Below, in pieces: positions 1 through 8,752 of a stretch of 64,000 nucleotides of DNA. This DNA comes from Pyxidicoccus trucidator (lineage in GTDB: Bacteria > Myxococcota > Myxococcia > Myxococcales > Myxococcaceae): positions 434,001 to 498,000 of the forward strand of contig NZ_JAAIXZ010000005.1 in assembly GCF_010894435.1 (NCBI RefSeq), in the 5' to 3' direction. The stretch's first letter is position 1; each line of letters starts with the position of its first letter. The position numbers and the translations under genes were made by a program. The notes under the pieces are model-generated. The model ran no database searches, was not told the DNA's origin, and saw only the letters and a list, made by a program, of their open reading frames with translations.

Positions 1-1533
1 GGCCGCGAACTGGAGGAGGCGGCCACGCAGGCGGTCGCCTACAACACTCGGGTGGAGGACGAGTCGTACTCGCTGCTCCAGGCGGCGCTGAGGGATGCGG
101 GCGTGGGGCTCACGTACCGGCCGCCGCAGACGGGCCCCTTCGTTCAGATGACGCTGGCGCCGTCCGCGCTCCTGCGGCTGGCGCAGGACGGGCGGGTGGG
201 CTTCCTCGGCCTCAACGAGGGCCTGGACGTGCTCGACTACCCCACGATTCCGCAGTCGCTGCCCACCACGCAGACGGACGTGGTCCACGCGGCCGGGGCG
301 AAGGGCGCCGGGGTGAAGATCGCCATCCTGGAGGGCGGCACCCTGAACGTGCCCGCCGCGTGCTTCAACATCGGCGCCACGCAGGACGCGGCGGCGGGTT
401 CCAATGACCACATGACGAAGAGCGCCGGCATCATCGGCAACCGGTACTCCGTCACGGGAGGGTGCAATGGCGCCTGGCAGGGCTATGCGCCGGAGGCCAC
501 CGTGCTGCTGGCGAACAAGGGCGGCAACTGCTCCGGCTACGCGGACCGCTACAAGTGGGCGAAGGCGCAGGGGGCCAACGTCATCACCATGAGCTGGCAC
601 TGCGGGGATGAGGAGACGGACGGAGACCTGCATGCCCGCGACGTCTTCTTCGACCACGCGGTGGCCCACTTCCCGTGGCCTTCCGTCTTCACCTCGGCGG
701 GCAACCAGTCGGCGAGTGACGCGTTCGCCTCCGGGAAGGGGTTCAACTTCTTCGGCGTGGGCAATGTCGCCAACGACGGGGACGGCAACCGCTGCAACGA
801 CACGATGACGGCCTCCAGCACCTGGAAGGACCCCACCAGCATCCATGGTGACCGCGAGGTCCCGGCCATTGCCTCACCTGGCAGCCGGCACGACCTGCTG
901 GGCACGAACTTCGGGGGCACCAGCGCGGCCACGCCGGTGACGGCCTCCATCGCCACGGTGTTGATGAGCGCGAAGCCGGCCCTGCGCAGCTGGCCCGAGG
1001 CGGTGCGCGCCATCCTGCTCGCGACTGCGAACTACCAGAACACCGACGGTGCCACCTGGAGCAAGTGGAGCGATGGCAAGGACGGCACCGGCATGACGAA
1101 CACGAAGTACGCGCACTGGGCCGCCCTGCGCCGGGAGACCACCTCCACGCCGCAGTTCCGGGCGCATGACTACGGCAGCATGACGGCCTCCAGCTTCAGC
1201 GGCGGGTACCTGTCGAAGGTGTGGAAGGCTCATGTCACCAACACCAACTCGCGCGTCCGCGTCGCGCTGACGTGGAACAGCAAGACGGGCTCCTCCTCGG
1301 GTACGCCGTCCAGCAGCCAGCTCGACGCAGACCTGGACCTGTACGTGTACGACGCGGACGGCAATCAGGTGGCGACGTCCAGCACCTGGGACAGCAGCCA
1401 CGAGTTCGTGGAGTTCACGCCCAAGAAGACTGGCTCGTACACCATCAAGGTCCGTGGCTTCAGCGTCCCCTCGGACTTCTTCAGCTACTACGGCGTGGCG
1501 TGGACCACGCACTACGACCTCTGCGCCGGGTAG
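1..1533 (+). CDS. S8 (subtilisin-fold) serine peptidase, 5'-truncated by window edge
   Basis: The reading frame is open from the first base, so the true start lies outside the window; a GTG at base 52 is only an internal candidate. The peptidase S8 fold is recognisable from three blocks: the strand ending AILEGG (the position of the catalytic Asp, here Glu, codon at base 331), the DHMTKSAGII block carrying the catalytic His (codon at base 409), and GGTSAATP carrying the nucleophile Ser (codon at base 922). SAGN supplies the oxyanion-hole Asn. The last 120 or so residues look like a PPC-type beta-sandwich (DADLDLYVYD, GSYTIKVRG) common at the C-terminus of secreted bacterial proteases. It is probably an exported protease. 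The Glu at the Asp position is unusual and could lower or change activity. Confidence 0.85.
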   Translation, partial: GRELEEAATQAVAYNTRVEDESYSLLQAALRDAGVGLTYRPPQTGPFVQMTLAPSALLRLAQDGRVGFLGLNEGLDVLDYPTIPQSLPTTQTDVVHAAGAKGAGVKIAILEGGTLNVPAACFNIGATQDAAAGSNDHMTKSAGIIGNRYSVTGGCNGAWQGYAPEATVLLANKGGNCSGYADRYKWAKAQGANVITMSWHCGDEETDGDLHARDVFFDHAVAHFPWPSVFTSAGNQSASDAFASGKGFNFFGVGNVANDGDGNRCNDTMTASSTWKDPTSIHGDREVPAIASPGSRHDLLGTNFGGTSAATPVTASIATVLMSAKPALRSWPEAVRAILLATANYQNTDGATWSKWSDGKDGTGMTNTKYAHWAALRRETTSTPQFRAHDYGSMTASSFSGGYLSKVWKAHVTNTNSRVRVALTWNSKTGSSSGTPSSSQLDADLDLYVYDADGNQVATSSTWDSSHEFVEFTPKKTGSYTIKVRGFSVPSDFFSYYGVAWTTHYDLCAG

Positions 1534-1716
1534 CCGTGGAGTGACTTGAAGTATCCGGGGGTACGTCCTTCCAGGCTGGGAGGGGCGTGCCCCCGTCGTG
1601 TTTTCCGCGACTGACGCCGGGGGGCCTTGCGCTTTCTTACGGGTGGGGACAACCTTTGAGGGTGGGTGAGGGATGGGTGCCCTCACACGTCAGACCCCGG
1701 TGTTATCTCCGCGTGC

Positions 1717-2310
1717 ATGGAACTGGAGACGGGCGTCGGGGAACATGGGCGGGAGATGGAACGGAAACCGGCGACCTACGCGGACCTGGAGGCGCTTCCC
1801 GACAATGTCGTGGGGGAGATCGTCGGCGGCGTGTTGCACGCCAGCCCCCGGCCTGCGGGGCCGCACGGGATTGCGGCCTTCCGACTCGGCGTCGAGCTGG
1901 GAGGACCATTCGACCGTGGCAGAAACGGTCCGGGCGGCTGGGTCTTGATGGGTGAACCCGAGCTTCACCTGGGAGGCGATGTCCTCGTTCCGGACCTCGT
2001 GGGCTGGCGTCGCGAGCGGATGCCCAGGCCCACGAGCCATGTGGCCTATACGGTGGCTCCCGACTGGGTCTGTGAGGTGCTCTCGCCCTCGACGAAGACC
2101 CTGGACCGGAAGGAAAAGCTTCCGGTCTACGCGCGTGAGGGCGTGCGGCATGTGTGGCTGCTGGACCCCAGGGCGCGTGCGCTGGAGGTCTTCAGGCTGG
2201 AGGCCACGGGCTACGCACTGCTCGCCACGCATTCCGGAAGCGCACCCGTCCGGGCCGAGCCCTTCGAGGCCATCGAACTGGAGCTGGCCTTTCTCTGGGA
2301 CGACGCGTAG
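1717..2310 (+). CDS. Uma2-family (DUF820) putative endonuclease
   Basis: A protein of about 197 residues with the Uma2/DUF820 pattern, a PD-(D/E)XK-like fold: an N-terminal YADLEALPDN...GEIVGGVL block, a central PDLVGWR, then CEVLSPST followed by DRKEKLPVYAREGV and VWLLDP, which hold the usual acidic and Lys residues. Family members are numerous in cyanobacteria and myxobacteria and their function is mostly untested. The start is uncertain. The ATG at 1717 is used here; the ATG at 1756 (MERKPATY) begins just before the conserved domain and is equally plausible. The gene stands alone, separated from the preceding protease and from the VWA gene by about 100-200 bases. Confidence 0.85.
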   Translation: MELETGVGEHGREMERKPATYADLEALPDNVVGEIVGGVLHASPRPAGPHGIAAFRLGVELGGPFDRGRNGPGGWVLMGEPELHLGGDVLVPDLVGWRRERMPRPTSHVAYTVAPDWVCEVLSPSTKTLDRKEKLPVYAREGVRHVWLLDPRARALEVFRLEATGYALLATHSGSAPVRAEPFEAIELELAFLWDDA

Positions 2311-2414
2311 CGCTCCCGTCACCACCGGTTACAAGCCGGTTACACCCTTCGCGCTCCTTCATTCGTACTGTTCCTGCGTGCCCAAGCAGGCACCGCAGTA
2401 CGAAAGGACGCACG

Positions 2415-3668
2415 ATGAAATCGGCCCTCAAGCTCCCCGTCATCCTTGGCTCCGCCGCGGTGCTCGCGGTCTCCGCGCTCCTGCTCGGCAAGCCGGCGCC
2501 CGCCGCGCCGCCTCCGGTGCCGGCCCACACCCCGTCCAGGCCCGCCGCACCTCCGGCCGAGCCGCGCACCAGTCTGATTCCGGTCGCGCCTCAAGTGGCG
2601 CCCGTGGTGACTCAGGGGCAGGGCCAGCCCGTCATCCAGATTGCCGTGCTCCTGGACACCAGCGGCAGCATGGACGGCCTGCTCGACCAGGCGCGCTCGC
2701 AGCTCTGGAACATCGTCAACCGGTTCTCCCACGCGAAGCGCAACGGCGTGGCGCCGCAGCTCCAGATTGCGCTGTACGCCTACGGCAACACCGACCGGGG
2801 CGCCAACGCGAGTGAGATTCGCCAGGTCCTCCCGTTCACCACCGACCTGGACCTCCTCTCCGAGCACCTCTTCTCGCTGCGCACGTCCGGCGGTGACGAG
2901 AACTGCGGCGAGGTCATCCGGGACGCCACCACGCAGCTGGCCTGGAGCAAGGACAAGGACGCGATGCGGCTCATCTTCATCGCCGGCAACGAACCCTTCA
3001 CCCAGGGCTCCGTGGACTTCCATACCTCGGTGAAGGCGGCCCGGGAGCGCGGCATCACCGTCAACACCATCCACTGCGGCGACTACGAAGAGGGCATCTC
3101 CGGGAAGTGGAAGGATGCGGCGGTGCTCGCCGATGGCAGCTACCTCAACATCGACCAGAACCAGCGCGTGGTGGAAATCCCCGCGCCGCAGGACACGGAA
3201 ATCGCCCAGCTGGGCGCGGAGCTGAACAAGACCTACGTGGCCTACGGCGCCGCCGGCGAGCAGGCCCAAGCGCGGCAGGTGGCCCAGGACAGCAACTCGA
3301 TGGGCGTGTCCATCTCCAACATGGTGTCCCGCTCCGTCGCCAAGTCGTCGCGCAACTACTCCAACGAGAGCTGGGACCTGGTGGACGCCGTGAAGAAGAA
3401 CCAGGTGGACGTGGCGTCCGTCCGCGACGAGGACCTGCCCGAGCCGATGCGCGGGCTGGACGCCGCCGGCCGCAAGGCGTGGCTGGAGGCCCGGGAGCAG
3501 GAGCGGGCGAAGCTCCAGCAGCGCATCCAGACGCTCAGCGCCGAGCGCCAGAAGTTCCTGACCGAGGCGCGCAAGCAGCAGGCCGCCCAGGGGACGGACA
3601 CGCTGGAGGGCGCCATCGGTCAGGTGGTCCAGCGCGAGGCCCAGAAGCGCCAGCTCACCCTGGAGTAG
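2415..3668 (+). CDS. VWA-domain protein with N-terminal signal/anchor segment
   Basis: A 417-residue protein. Residues 1-28 form a hydrophobic signal or anchor (MKSALKLPVIL..., ending near KPAPA), followed by a Pro-rich linker. The von Willebrand A domain begins near residue 75 with the MIDAS motif DTSGSMD and continues through a predicted metal site loop (RTSGGDENCGE). The C-terminal 100 residues are charged and helical (EQERAKLQQRIQTLSAERQ), probably coiled coil. The start is chosen because an AAAGGA ribosome site lies about 8 bases upstream of the ATG. Only 9 bases separate it from the response-regulator gene, so the three genes probably form one operon and the VWA protein may act with the sensor kinase, though that role is inference. 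Confidence 0.85.
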   Translation: MKSALKLPVILGSAAVLAVSALLLGKPAPAAPPPVPAHTPSRPAAPPAEPRTSLIPVAPQVAPVVTQGQGQPVIQIAVLLDTSGSMDGLLDQARSQLWNIVNRFSHAKRNGVAPQLQIALYAYGNTDRGANASEIRQVLPFTTDLDLLSEHLFSLRTSGGDENCGEVIRDATTQLAWSKDKDAMRLIFIAGNEPFTQGSVDFHTSVKAARERGITVNTIHCGDYEEGISGKWKDAAVLADGSYLNIDQNQRVVEIPAPQDTEIAQLGAELNKTYVAYGAAGEQAQARQVAQDSNSMGVSISNMVSRSVAKSSRNYSNESWDLVDAVKKNQVDVASVRDEDLPEPMRGLDAAGRKAWLEAREQERAKLQQRIQTLSAERQKFLTEARKQQAAQGTDTLEGAIGQVVQREAQKRQLTLE

Positions 3669-3677
3669 GATGTCGCC

Positions 3678-4385
3678 ATGGCCGCGCGCCGAGTGCTTGT
3701 CGTGGAGGATGACCCCGCCATCCGGCGCGGAATCGTGGATGCCCTGCGCTTCGAGGGCTATGAGGTCCTCGAAGCCGGGGCCCGCGCGGAAGGCCAGCAG
3801 CTGGCCGAGCGGACCCCGGTGGACCTGGTGCTGCTGGACCTCGTCCTCCCCGACGGCGACGGGCTGGAGCTGCTCCGGGCCGTGCGCAAGAGCCGGCCCA
3901 CGCTGCCGGTCATCATCCTCACCGCCCGGGGCCAGGAGGAGGACCGGGTCAACGGCCTGAAGCTCGGCGCGGATGACTACGTGGTGAAGCCCTTCTCGGT
4001 GCGGGAGTTGCTGGCCCGAGCGGGGGCGGTGCTCCGGCGCTCGGCGGAGCGGCCCGCGGGTGTGGGCCGCATTGACTTCCCGGGCGGACACTTCGAGGTG
4101 GAGCGGCGCGAGCTGAGCTTCGAGGACGGCACCCGGGTGGACCTCTCCGAGCGTGAGGCGGACGCGCTGCGCTACCTGGGTGACAACGCCGGGCGCGCCA
4201 TCTCCCGCGAGGAGCTGCTGGAGCGGGTGTGGCACCTGCCCGCTCGGGGTGTGCAGACGCGTACGGTGGATATGACGATGGCGCGCCTGCGGGAGAAGCT
4301 GCGCGACGACTCGGAGGAGCCGCGCGTCATCCTCACGGTGCGGGGCAAGGGATACATGTTCGCCGTGAAGGGCTCCGTGTCGTGA
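3678..4385 (+). CDS. OmpR/PhoB-type response regulator
   Basis: A 235-residue two-domain regulator. The receiver domain (residues 1-115) has the acidic pair in VVEDD, phospho-acceptor Asp54 (LLLDLVLPDGDG), Thr82 and Lys104 (VVKPF). The winged-helix DNA-binding domain (about 135-232) has the trans_reg_C pattern, including SREELLERVW, RTVDMTMARLREKL and TVRGKGYMF. It is a cytoplasmic transcription factor expected to be phosphorylated by the kinase encoded immediately downstream, whose GTG start overlaps this stop codon by three bases. Its target genes are not visible, though the VWA gene just upstream is an obvious candidate. Confidence 0.95.
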   Translation: MAARRVLVVEDDPAIRRGIVDALRFEGYEVLEAGARAEGQQLAERTPVDLVLLDLVLPDGDGLELLRAVRKSRPTLPVIILTARGQEEDRVNGLKLGADDYVVKPFSVRELLARAGAVLRRSAERPAGVGRIDFPGGHFEVERRELSFEDGTRVDLSEREADALRYLGDNAGRAISREELLERVWHLPARGVQTRTVDMTMARLREKLRDDSEEPRVILTVRGKGYMFAVKGSVS

Positions 4386-6154
4386 TTCGCTCCTGGCGCA
4401 TCTGGATTGCGGTGAGCGCATGCCTGTGTCTCGCGCTGGCGGGCGTGGTGTGGCTCTCCGCCTTCGCCCTGCGGCTGGACCGCGCGGACCGGCAGGCCCG
4501 GGAGAGCGCGGCGCGGGAGGAGAACGCGCGGCTGGCGCTGTGGCGGCTGGACTCGGACCTGCTGCCGCTGGTGGCGCGGGAGAGCGCGGTGGCGGCGGAG
4601 GCGTATGACTCCGTCTCTCCCGCGCGGGGCGTGCTCGACTCTCGGCGGCGGCCCATGCCAGAGGGCACGGTCTTCCTCGCCTCGCCGCTGCTGTCCCGGC
4701 TGCCGGAGCATGTGCTGCTCCACTTCCAGCTCGCTCCGGACGGGACGGTGTCCTCGCCGCAGGTGGTGGAGCCCGGGTTGCGCGACACGGTGGGCGCGGC
4801 GCTGCCCGTGGAGGATGCGACGGTGCTGGAGGACCGCCTGCAGGAGTTGACGGCGCTGCTGCGCGGGACGGACCTCCGGCGGGCGCTGGCGGAACCTCCG
4901 CTCCAGACTCGCAGGGCGGAGGCCCGGACCGAGCCCGCGAACACGCTGGCCGACATCTCCCAGGTGGCGAAGAACGTGAGCGAGTACAGCGCCCGCTCGC
5001 GCAGCGCGAACCAGGCCGTCCGCCAGAGCCAGGGCATGTCCAACTCCAACGTCTACCCGGACGTGTTTCCCGAGGCGGACGCCCCACTTCCCACCGAGGA
5101 GGGGGACGTGATGCGGGCCGTCTGGGTGGGAGACACGCTGCTGCTGGGTCGGCGCGTGCGCCTGGAAGGACAGGAGTACATCCAGGGCTGCTGGCTGGAC
5201 TGGCCCGGCCTGCGCACGTGGTTGCTCGGGCAGATTCGGGACCTGCTGCCCTCGGCGGTGTTGGAGCCGGTGCGGGGCCGTGAGGCGCAGGGGGATGGCC
5301 GGATGCTGGCGGCGCTGCCGGTGCGGCTGGTGCCGGGGCAGGCGCCGGAGGGCGGGTACGGGACGGCGTCCATCTCCTCGCTGCCGGTGGTGCTGACGGT
5401 GGCGTGGAGCGGCGTGCTGCTGGCGGGCGTGGCGGTGGTGGCGCTCCTGGTGGGCGTGGTGGCGCTCAGCGAGCGGCGGGGCGCCTTCGTGTCCGCGGTG
5501 ACGCACGAGCTGCGCACGCCGCTGACCACGTTCCGCATGTACACGGAGATGCTGGCAGCGGGCATGGTCCCCGACGAAGCCCGGCGGCAAGAGTACTTCG
5601 ACATCCTCCACCGCGAGGCGGAGCGGCTGAGCCACCTGGTGGAGAACGTGCTGGCCTACGCCCGCATCGAGCGGGGCCGCGCCCCCGCGCGCCTGGAGCG
5701 GGTGCCCGTGGACGCCATGCTGGAGCGGATGGAGGAGCGGCTGGCGCAGCGCGCGGCGCAGGCGGACATGGAGCTGTGCGTGGACGTGCCCTCGGGCGTG
5801 GCGGTGCTGACGGACCCCTCCGCCGTGGAGCAGGTGCTCTTCAACCTCGTGGACAACGCGTCCAAGTACGCGGCCCCGGCGGTGGACCGGCGCATCCACG
5901 TGGAGCTGGAGCAGCGGCGGGGCCGGGTGGGCCTGTCGGTGAGGGACCACGGGCCCGGAGTGGACGCGGCGACGGCGAGGCGGCTCTTCGAGCCCTTCTC
6001 CAAGTCCGTGCAGACGGCGGCGAAGACGGCCCCGGGCGTGGGGCTGGGACTGGCGCTGTGTCGGCGGCTGGCGCGGAGCATGCGCGCGGACCTGCGCTAC
6101 GAGCGCATGTCCGAGGGCGGAGCGCGGTTCGTGCTGTGGCTTCCGTCCGCCTGA
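4382..6154 (+). CDS. Membrane sensor histidine kinase
   Basis: A 590-residue kinase starting at a GTG that overlaps the regulator's stop (GTGA), which strongly suggests translational coupling. A first membrane helix lies at about residues 7-27 and a second at about 338-362. The roughly 310 residues between them form a large periplasmic sensor without a fold I recognise. The H-box is VTHELRTPLTT with His375 as phospho-site. The catalytic domain has the N-box LFNLVDNASKYA, the G1 box VRDHGPGVD and a GVGLGLALCRRL G2 box. No HAMP domain is evident between the second helix and the HisKA helix. It is the cognate partner of the OmpR-type regulator. A VWA protein encoded in the same unit may modulate it from the periplasmic side; that is inference. 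Confidence 0.93.
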   Translation: MIRSWRIWIAVSACLCLALAGVVWLSAFALRLDRADRQARESAAREENARLALWRLDSDLLPLVARESAVAAEAYDSVSPARGVLDSRRRPMPEGTVFLASPLLSRLPEHVLLHFQLAPDGTVSSPQVVEPGLRDTVGAALPVEDATVLEDRLQELTALLRGTDLRRALAEPPLQTRRAEARTEPANTLADISQVAKNVSEYSARSRSANQAVRQSQGMSNSNVYPDVFPEADAPLPTEEGDVMRAVWVGDTLLLGRRVRLEGQEYIQGCWLDWPGLRTWLLGQIRDLLPSAVLEPVRGREAQGDGRMLAALPVRLVPGQAPEGGYGTASISSLPVVLTVAWSGVLLAGVAVVALLVGVVALSERRGAFVSAVTHELRTPLTTFRMYTEMLAAGMVPDEARRQEYFDILHREAERLSHLVENVLAYARIERGRAPARLERVPVDAMLERMEERLAQRAAQADMELCVDVPSGVAVLTDPSAVEQVLFNLVDNASKYAAPAVDRRIHVELEQRRGRVGLSVRDHGPGVDAATARRLFEPFSKSVQTAAKTAPGVGLGLALCRRLARSMRADLRYERMSEGGARFVLWLPSA

Positions 6155-6205
6155 CGCCTCGGCGTGTCGAACACGGCTCCAGGGCCCGGCGCGGAAACGC
6201 CGCAA

Positions 6206-6240
6206 GGCGCGCACCGGGAGGCTCGTCCCCGGCGCGCGCC
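6206..6240. terminator. Probable bidirectional terminator hairpin
   Basis: The arms GGCGCGC and GCGCGCC are extended inward by CCGGGA and TCCCCGG around a GGCTCG loop, making one long GC-rich stem. It lies between the stop of the sensor kinase and the stop of the convergently transcribed FN3 gene. There is no clear U-tract, so Rho-independent function is inferred from position and stem strength. Confidence 0.5.
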
Positions 6241-6266
6241 CCTGGCTTCAATGCTTCTTCAACCGA

Positions 6267-8477
6267 CTACAGGCAGCCCTGGGTGACGCTGGCCACCTTG
6301 GAGGCGGACACGGCGCTGCACCCCGCGCCGTTGCACGCCTTGACCCACAGGTACGTGGTGCCGCTCACGTTCAGCGTGTAGGTGGTGCCCGCTCCCTGGG
6401 ACACCATCGTGGAGCCGGCGGGGTTGTTGGTCGTGCTGGAGTACAGCCGGTACTCGGTGGCACCGGGCATGGCCGTCCAGCTCAGGTCATTCCAGCCGTG
6501 GCAAAGCTGCGAGCGGACGGTCAGCGTGGGCGCCGCGGGCGGCGTGCCCACCTGCACGGTGGACGAGGTGAGCCAGCCGCTGCAGCCGTACGCGTTGCAG
6601 GCACGGACGCGGTACTGGTACAGGCCAAACACGCGGCCGGTGATGGGGAACGAGGTCTCCGGCTGGCTCGCGCGGGCGACCCAGGTCCCGCTGCCCTTCT
6701 TCTCCTCCAGGTCGTAGTCGAGCGTGTTGGGCGTCGAGCTCCAGGTCACCGTGAAGGTGCCGTCGTTGTCCTGCGCCGGCACGTTGATGGCCGCCGGCAC
6801 CGGCGGGGGCACCGTCGCCACCGCGGTGAGGGTCCGCGTCGTGGCACGGTTGAAGTTGCGCCCGGCCGAGTCCTTCAGCGCCGTGAAGGTGACGTTCCGG
6901 CTGTCCGCGGTGGCCCAGGTGTGGCTGGCCGTCGCGGTGGCACCGCTCACGTTCGTCTGAGCGCTGCCGTCAGCCCAGTTGATGCGGAAGTCGACGGGCT
7001 CCGGGAGCGGCACGCACTCGCGCGGCGTGAGCGTGTAGCTGGCCGCGGTGTTCACCCCGGGCGACTTCGGGCCGGAGACCATGGGGCTCAGCGGGTGGAT
7101 GGCACCCGATGGGCCGATGGGCTGGAACATCAACGTCAGCCGCAGCGACTTGAAGGGCTGCTTGCCACGCAGCAGTTCCTGCGTGTCGTGCACCCGCCAC
7201 GTGCCGGGCAGCACGTCGCCGAAGGGCCAGTCAATCCAGTCCCAGTCACCCTGGCCCGCCACTTTGTAGAAGTAGTAGAGCGACAGCTGGCCCTGCACGT
7301 CGACGAAGCCGCCGTTCACCGAGTCGAGGACTCCATCGGCGTTGGCATCACCGCAGACCTGGCCCAGGGCGTACCAGAACCGGGTGGGCGCGGACGCCTC
7401 GATGCCGAGCCCCGCGGAGGCGAACCACTCGTCATAGAGGTACGCCTTGAGCTCCAGGAAGGCATACGGCTTGGCGTCGACCTGGACGCTCGCTCCGCCG
7501 GTGAACGTGGGCGAGGCCAGGTTGCTGAACGCGAAGTCGGACGTGCGGGTCCCCGGCGTGCGGCTGCAGGAAGACAAATCACACGTGTAGTCGAAGCGCA
7601 GCGTGCCCGCGCCCGCGCTGGAGACGTCGATGGAGCCCGAGGCGCTCGCCGCGAACTGGAAGCCCACGCCCACCGGCATCTTCAGGCCGACGTGCACCGG
7701 CACGGGGCCGATGAAGAACGTCTGCCCGTAGTTGAAGATGTCTCCCAGCGTCTTGCGCCAGTCATTCTGGTAGCTCAGCGAGCCCTGTGCCGACAGGAGC
7801 GTCCCGTTGAGGTCCAGCTCACCCCAGGCCCGGGTGTTGATGAACTTCACCGCGTAGGGGACGCAGAGCCGTGACTTCTTGAAGGCGTACCGGAAGTCGA
7901 AGCCGGCCTGGCCGCTGATGGGGACGTTGACGTCCAGCGTGCCATTGAAGTGGCCGATGCTCTCATTCAAGTCGTAGCCGAAGCCGTTGAGGCTCTTCGT
8001 CTTGGAGATGGTCCGCTCCCGCCAGCCGGTGTCGCAGAAGAGGCCCAGGCCACTCACCTCGCCCGTGGGCTCGTCCGGCTCCACGTAGTCGGCGAAGGCC
8101 GTGGCCTCGTCGCCAGCCGCCACCGCCAGGGCCGCCTCCAGGTGGACGGCGATGGCCACCTGCTGCTCTCCGTCCGACGCCAGGGACGGAGGGAACTCCG
8201 CCGCCAGCTCCGCCTTGATGGACTCGGGCAGCGGTGCGCCGCCCAGGCCCATCAGGTTCTCCACGACGACGATGTGGCCGGTGGCGCTGGAGGTGGAGAC
8301 CTCCCCGTCTCCGTCCTCCACGGTATTCGCCGGCATGACCTGCCACCCGTCTCCTTGTCTGATGACTCCGCCCGGCGCCGGCTCGGTTGCGTGGGCCGCG
8401 CCCGGCGTGCCCAGGAATACACTCGAGAAGACCGCCACCCACAGGGCCCCGAGGGCCCCTCTCACCTTGGTTTTCAT
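6267..8477 (-). CDS. Secreted protein with two C-terminal fibronectin type III domains
   Basis: A 736-residue exported protein. The start (MKTKVRG) is preferred over an ATG four codons earlier because a GGAG site lies 8 bases upstream. Residues 1-31 form a signal peptide ending near AHA. The next 350 residues hold a Cys-containing beta-rich region with no family I recognise, including a stretch (CGDANADGVLD) that resembles a Ca-binding or dockerin-like loop. A PKD-like segment follows (FRINWADGS...SHTWATADSRNVTFTA). Two FN3 modules then cover roughly the last 190 residues (YRVRACNAYGCSG, LWVKACNGAGCS). It is probably a surface or matrix protein. It is a stand-alone gene divergent from the ECF sigma gene. 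Confidence 0.75.
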   Translation of the reverse strand: MKTKVRGALGALWVAVFSSVFLGTPGAAHATEPAPGGVIRQGDGWQVMPANTVEDGDGEVSTSSATGHIVVVENLMGLGGAPLPESIKAELAAEFPPSLASDGEQQVAIAVHLEAALAVAAGDEATAFADYVEPDEPTGEVSGLGLFCDTGWRERTISKTKSLNGFGYDLNESIGHFNGTLDVNVPISGQAGFDFRYAFKKSRLCVPYAVKFINTRAWGELDLNGTLLSAQGSLSYQNDWRKTLGDIFNYGQTFFIGPVPVHVGLKMPVGVGFQFAASASGSIDVSSAGAGTLRFDYTCDLSSCSRTPGTRTSDFAFSNLASPTFTGGASVQVDAKPYAFLELKAYLYDEWFASAGLGIEASAPTRFWYALGQVCGDANADGVLDSVNGGFVDVQGQLSLYYFYKVAGQGDWDWIDWPFGDVLPGTWRVHDTQELLRGKQPFKSLRLTLMFQPIGPSGAIHPLSPMVSGPKSPGVNTAASYTLTPRECVPLPEPVDFRINWADGSAQTNVSGATATASHTWATADSRNVTFTALKDSAGRNFNRATTRTLTAVATVPPPVPAAINVPAQDNDGTFTVTWSSTPNTLDYDLEEKKGSGTWVARASQPETSFPITGRVFGLYQYRVRACNAYGCSGWLTSSTVQVGTPPAAPTLTVRSQLCHGWNDLSWTAMPGATEYRLYSSTTNNPAGSTMVSQGAGTTYTLNVSGTTYLWVKACNGAGCSAVSASKVASVTQGCL

Positions 8478-8619
8478 CTGCCACTCCATGACGAATAGGG
8501 GAGGGCCCGTCCGGCACCCTTGCCAGCGGCGCCTCCCATCCGCTCATGCGCAGCGGCGGCGAGAAGTGGCTCATTCCCTGTTTCATCAGCTGTGTGGCGC
8601 TGTGGGCCTCCAGGCCGGG

Positions 8620-8719
8620 GGACAAAAAAATGATTGTCCGGTGAGGAGTATCGGCGGCTCCTACTCAAGGATTTCCCGCGAAGCCGTAGGTCATATGGAG
8701 CTCCGAATTTGAATTTCGG
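8620..8719 (+). promoter_or_regulatory. Upstream region of the ECF sigma gene with two inverted repeats
   Basis: Two small inverted repeats lie in the spacer between the divergent FN3 and sigma genes: GGACAA/TTGTCC around an A-rich 8-base centre (8620-8639), and CCGAATT/ATTTCGG (8703-8719, 6 of 7 positions pairing). They stand out because the spacer has local A/T runs in a GC-rich genome. They could be operators or autoregulatory elements for the sigma factor; nothing proves it. Confidence 0.3.
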
Positions 8720-8752
8720 CCCGTCGGCGCTCCACATGCCCTGGAGGGCACC

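Noticed and set aside
2340-5087. Long leftward open frame across the VWA, regulator and kinase genes
   Set aside because: It has no known motifs and is rich in Arg/His/Pro, as expected for a frame opposite high-GC coding sequence. The rightward genes explain the region fully.
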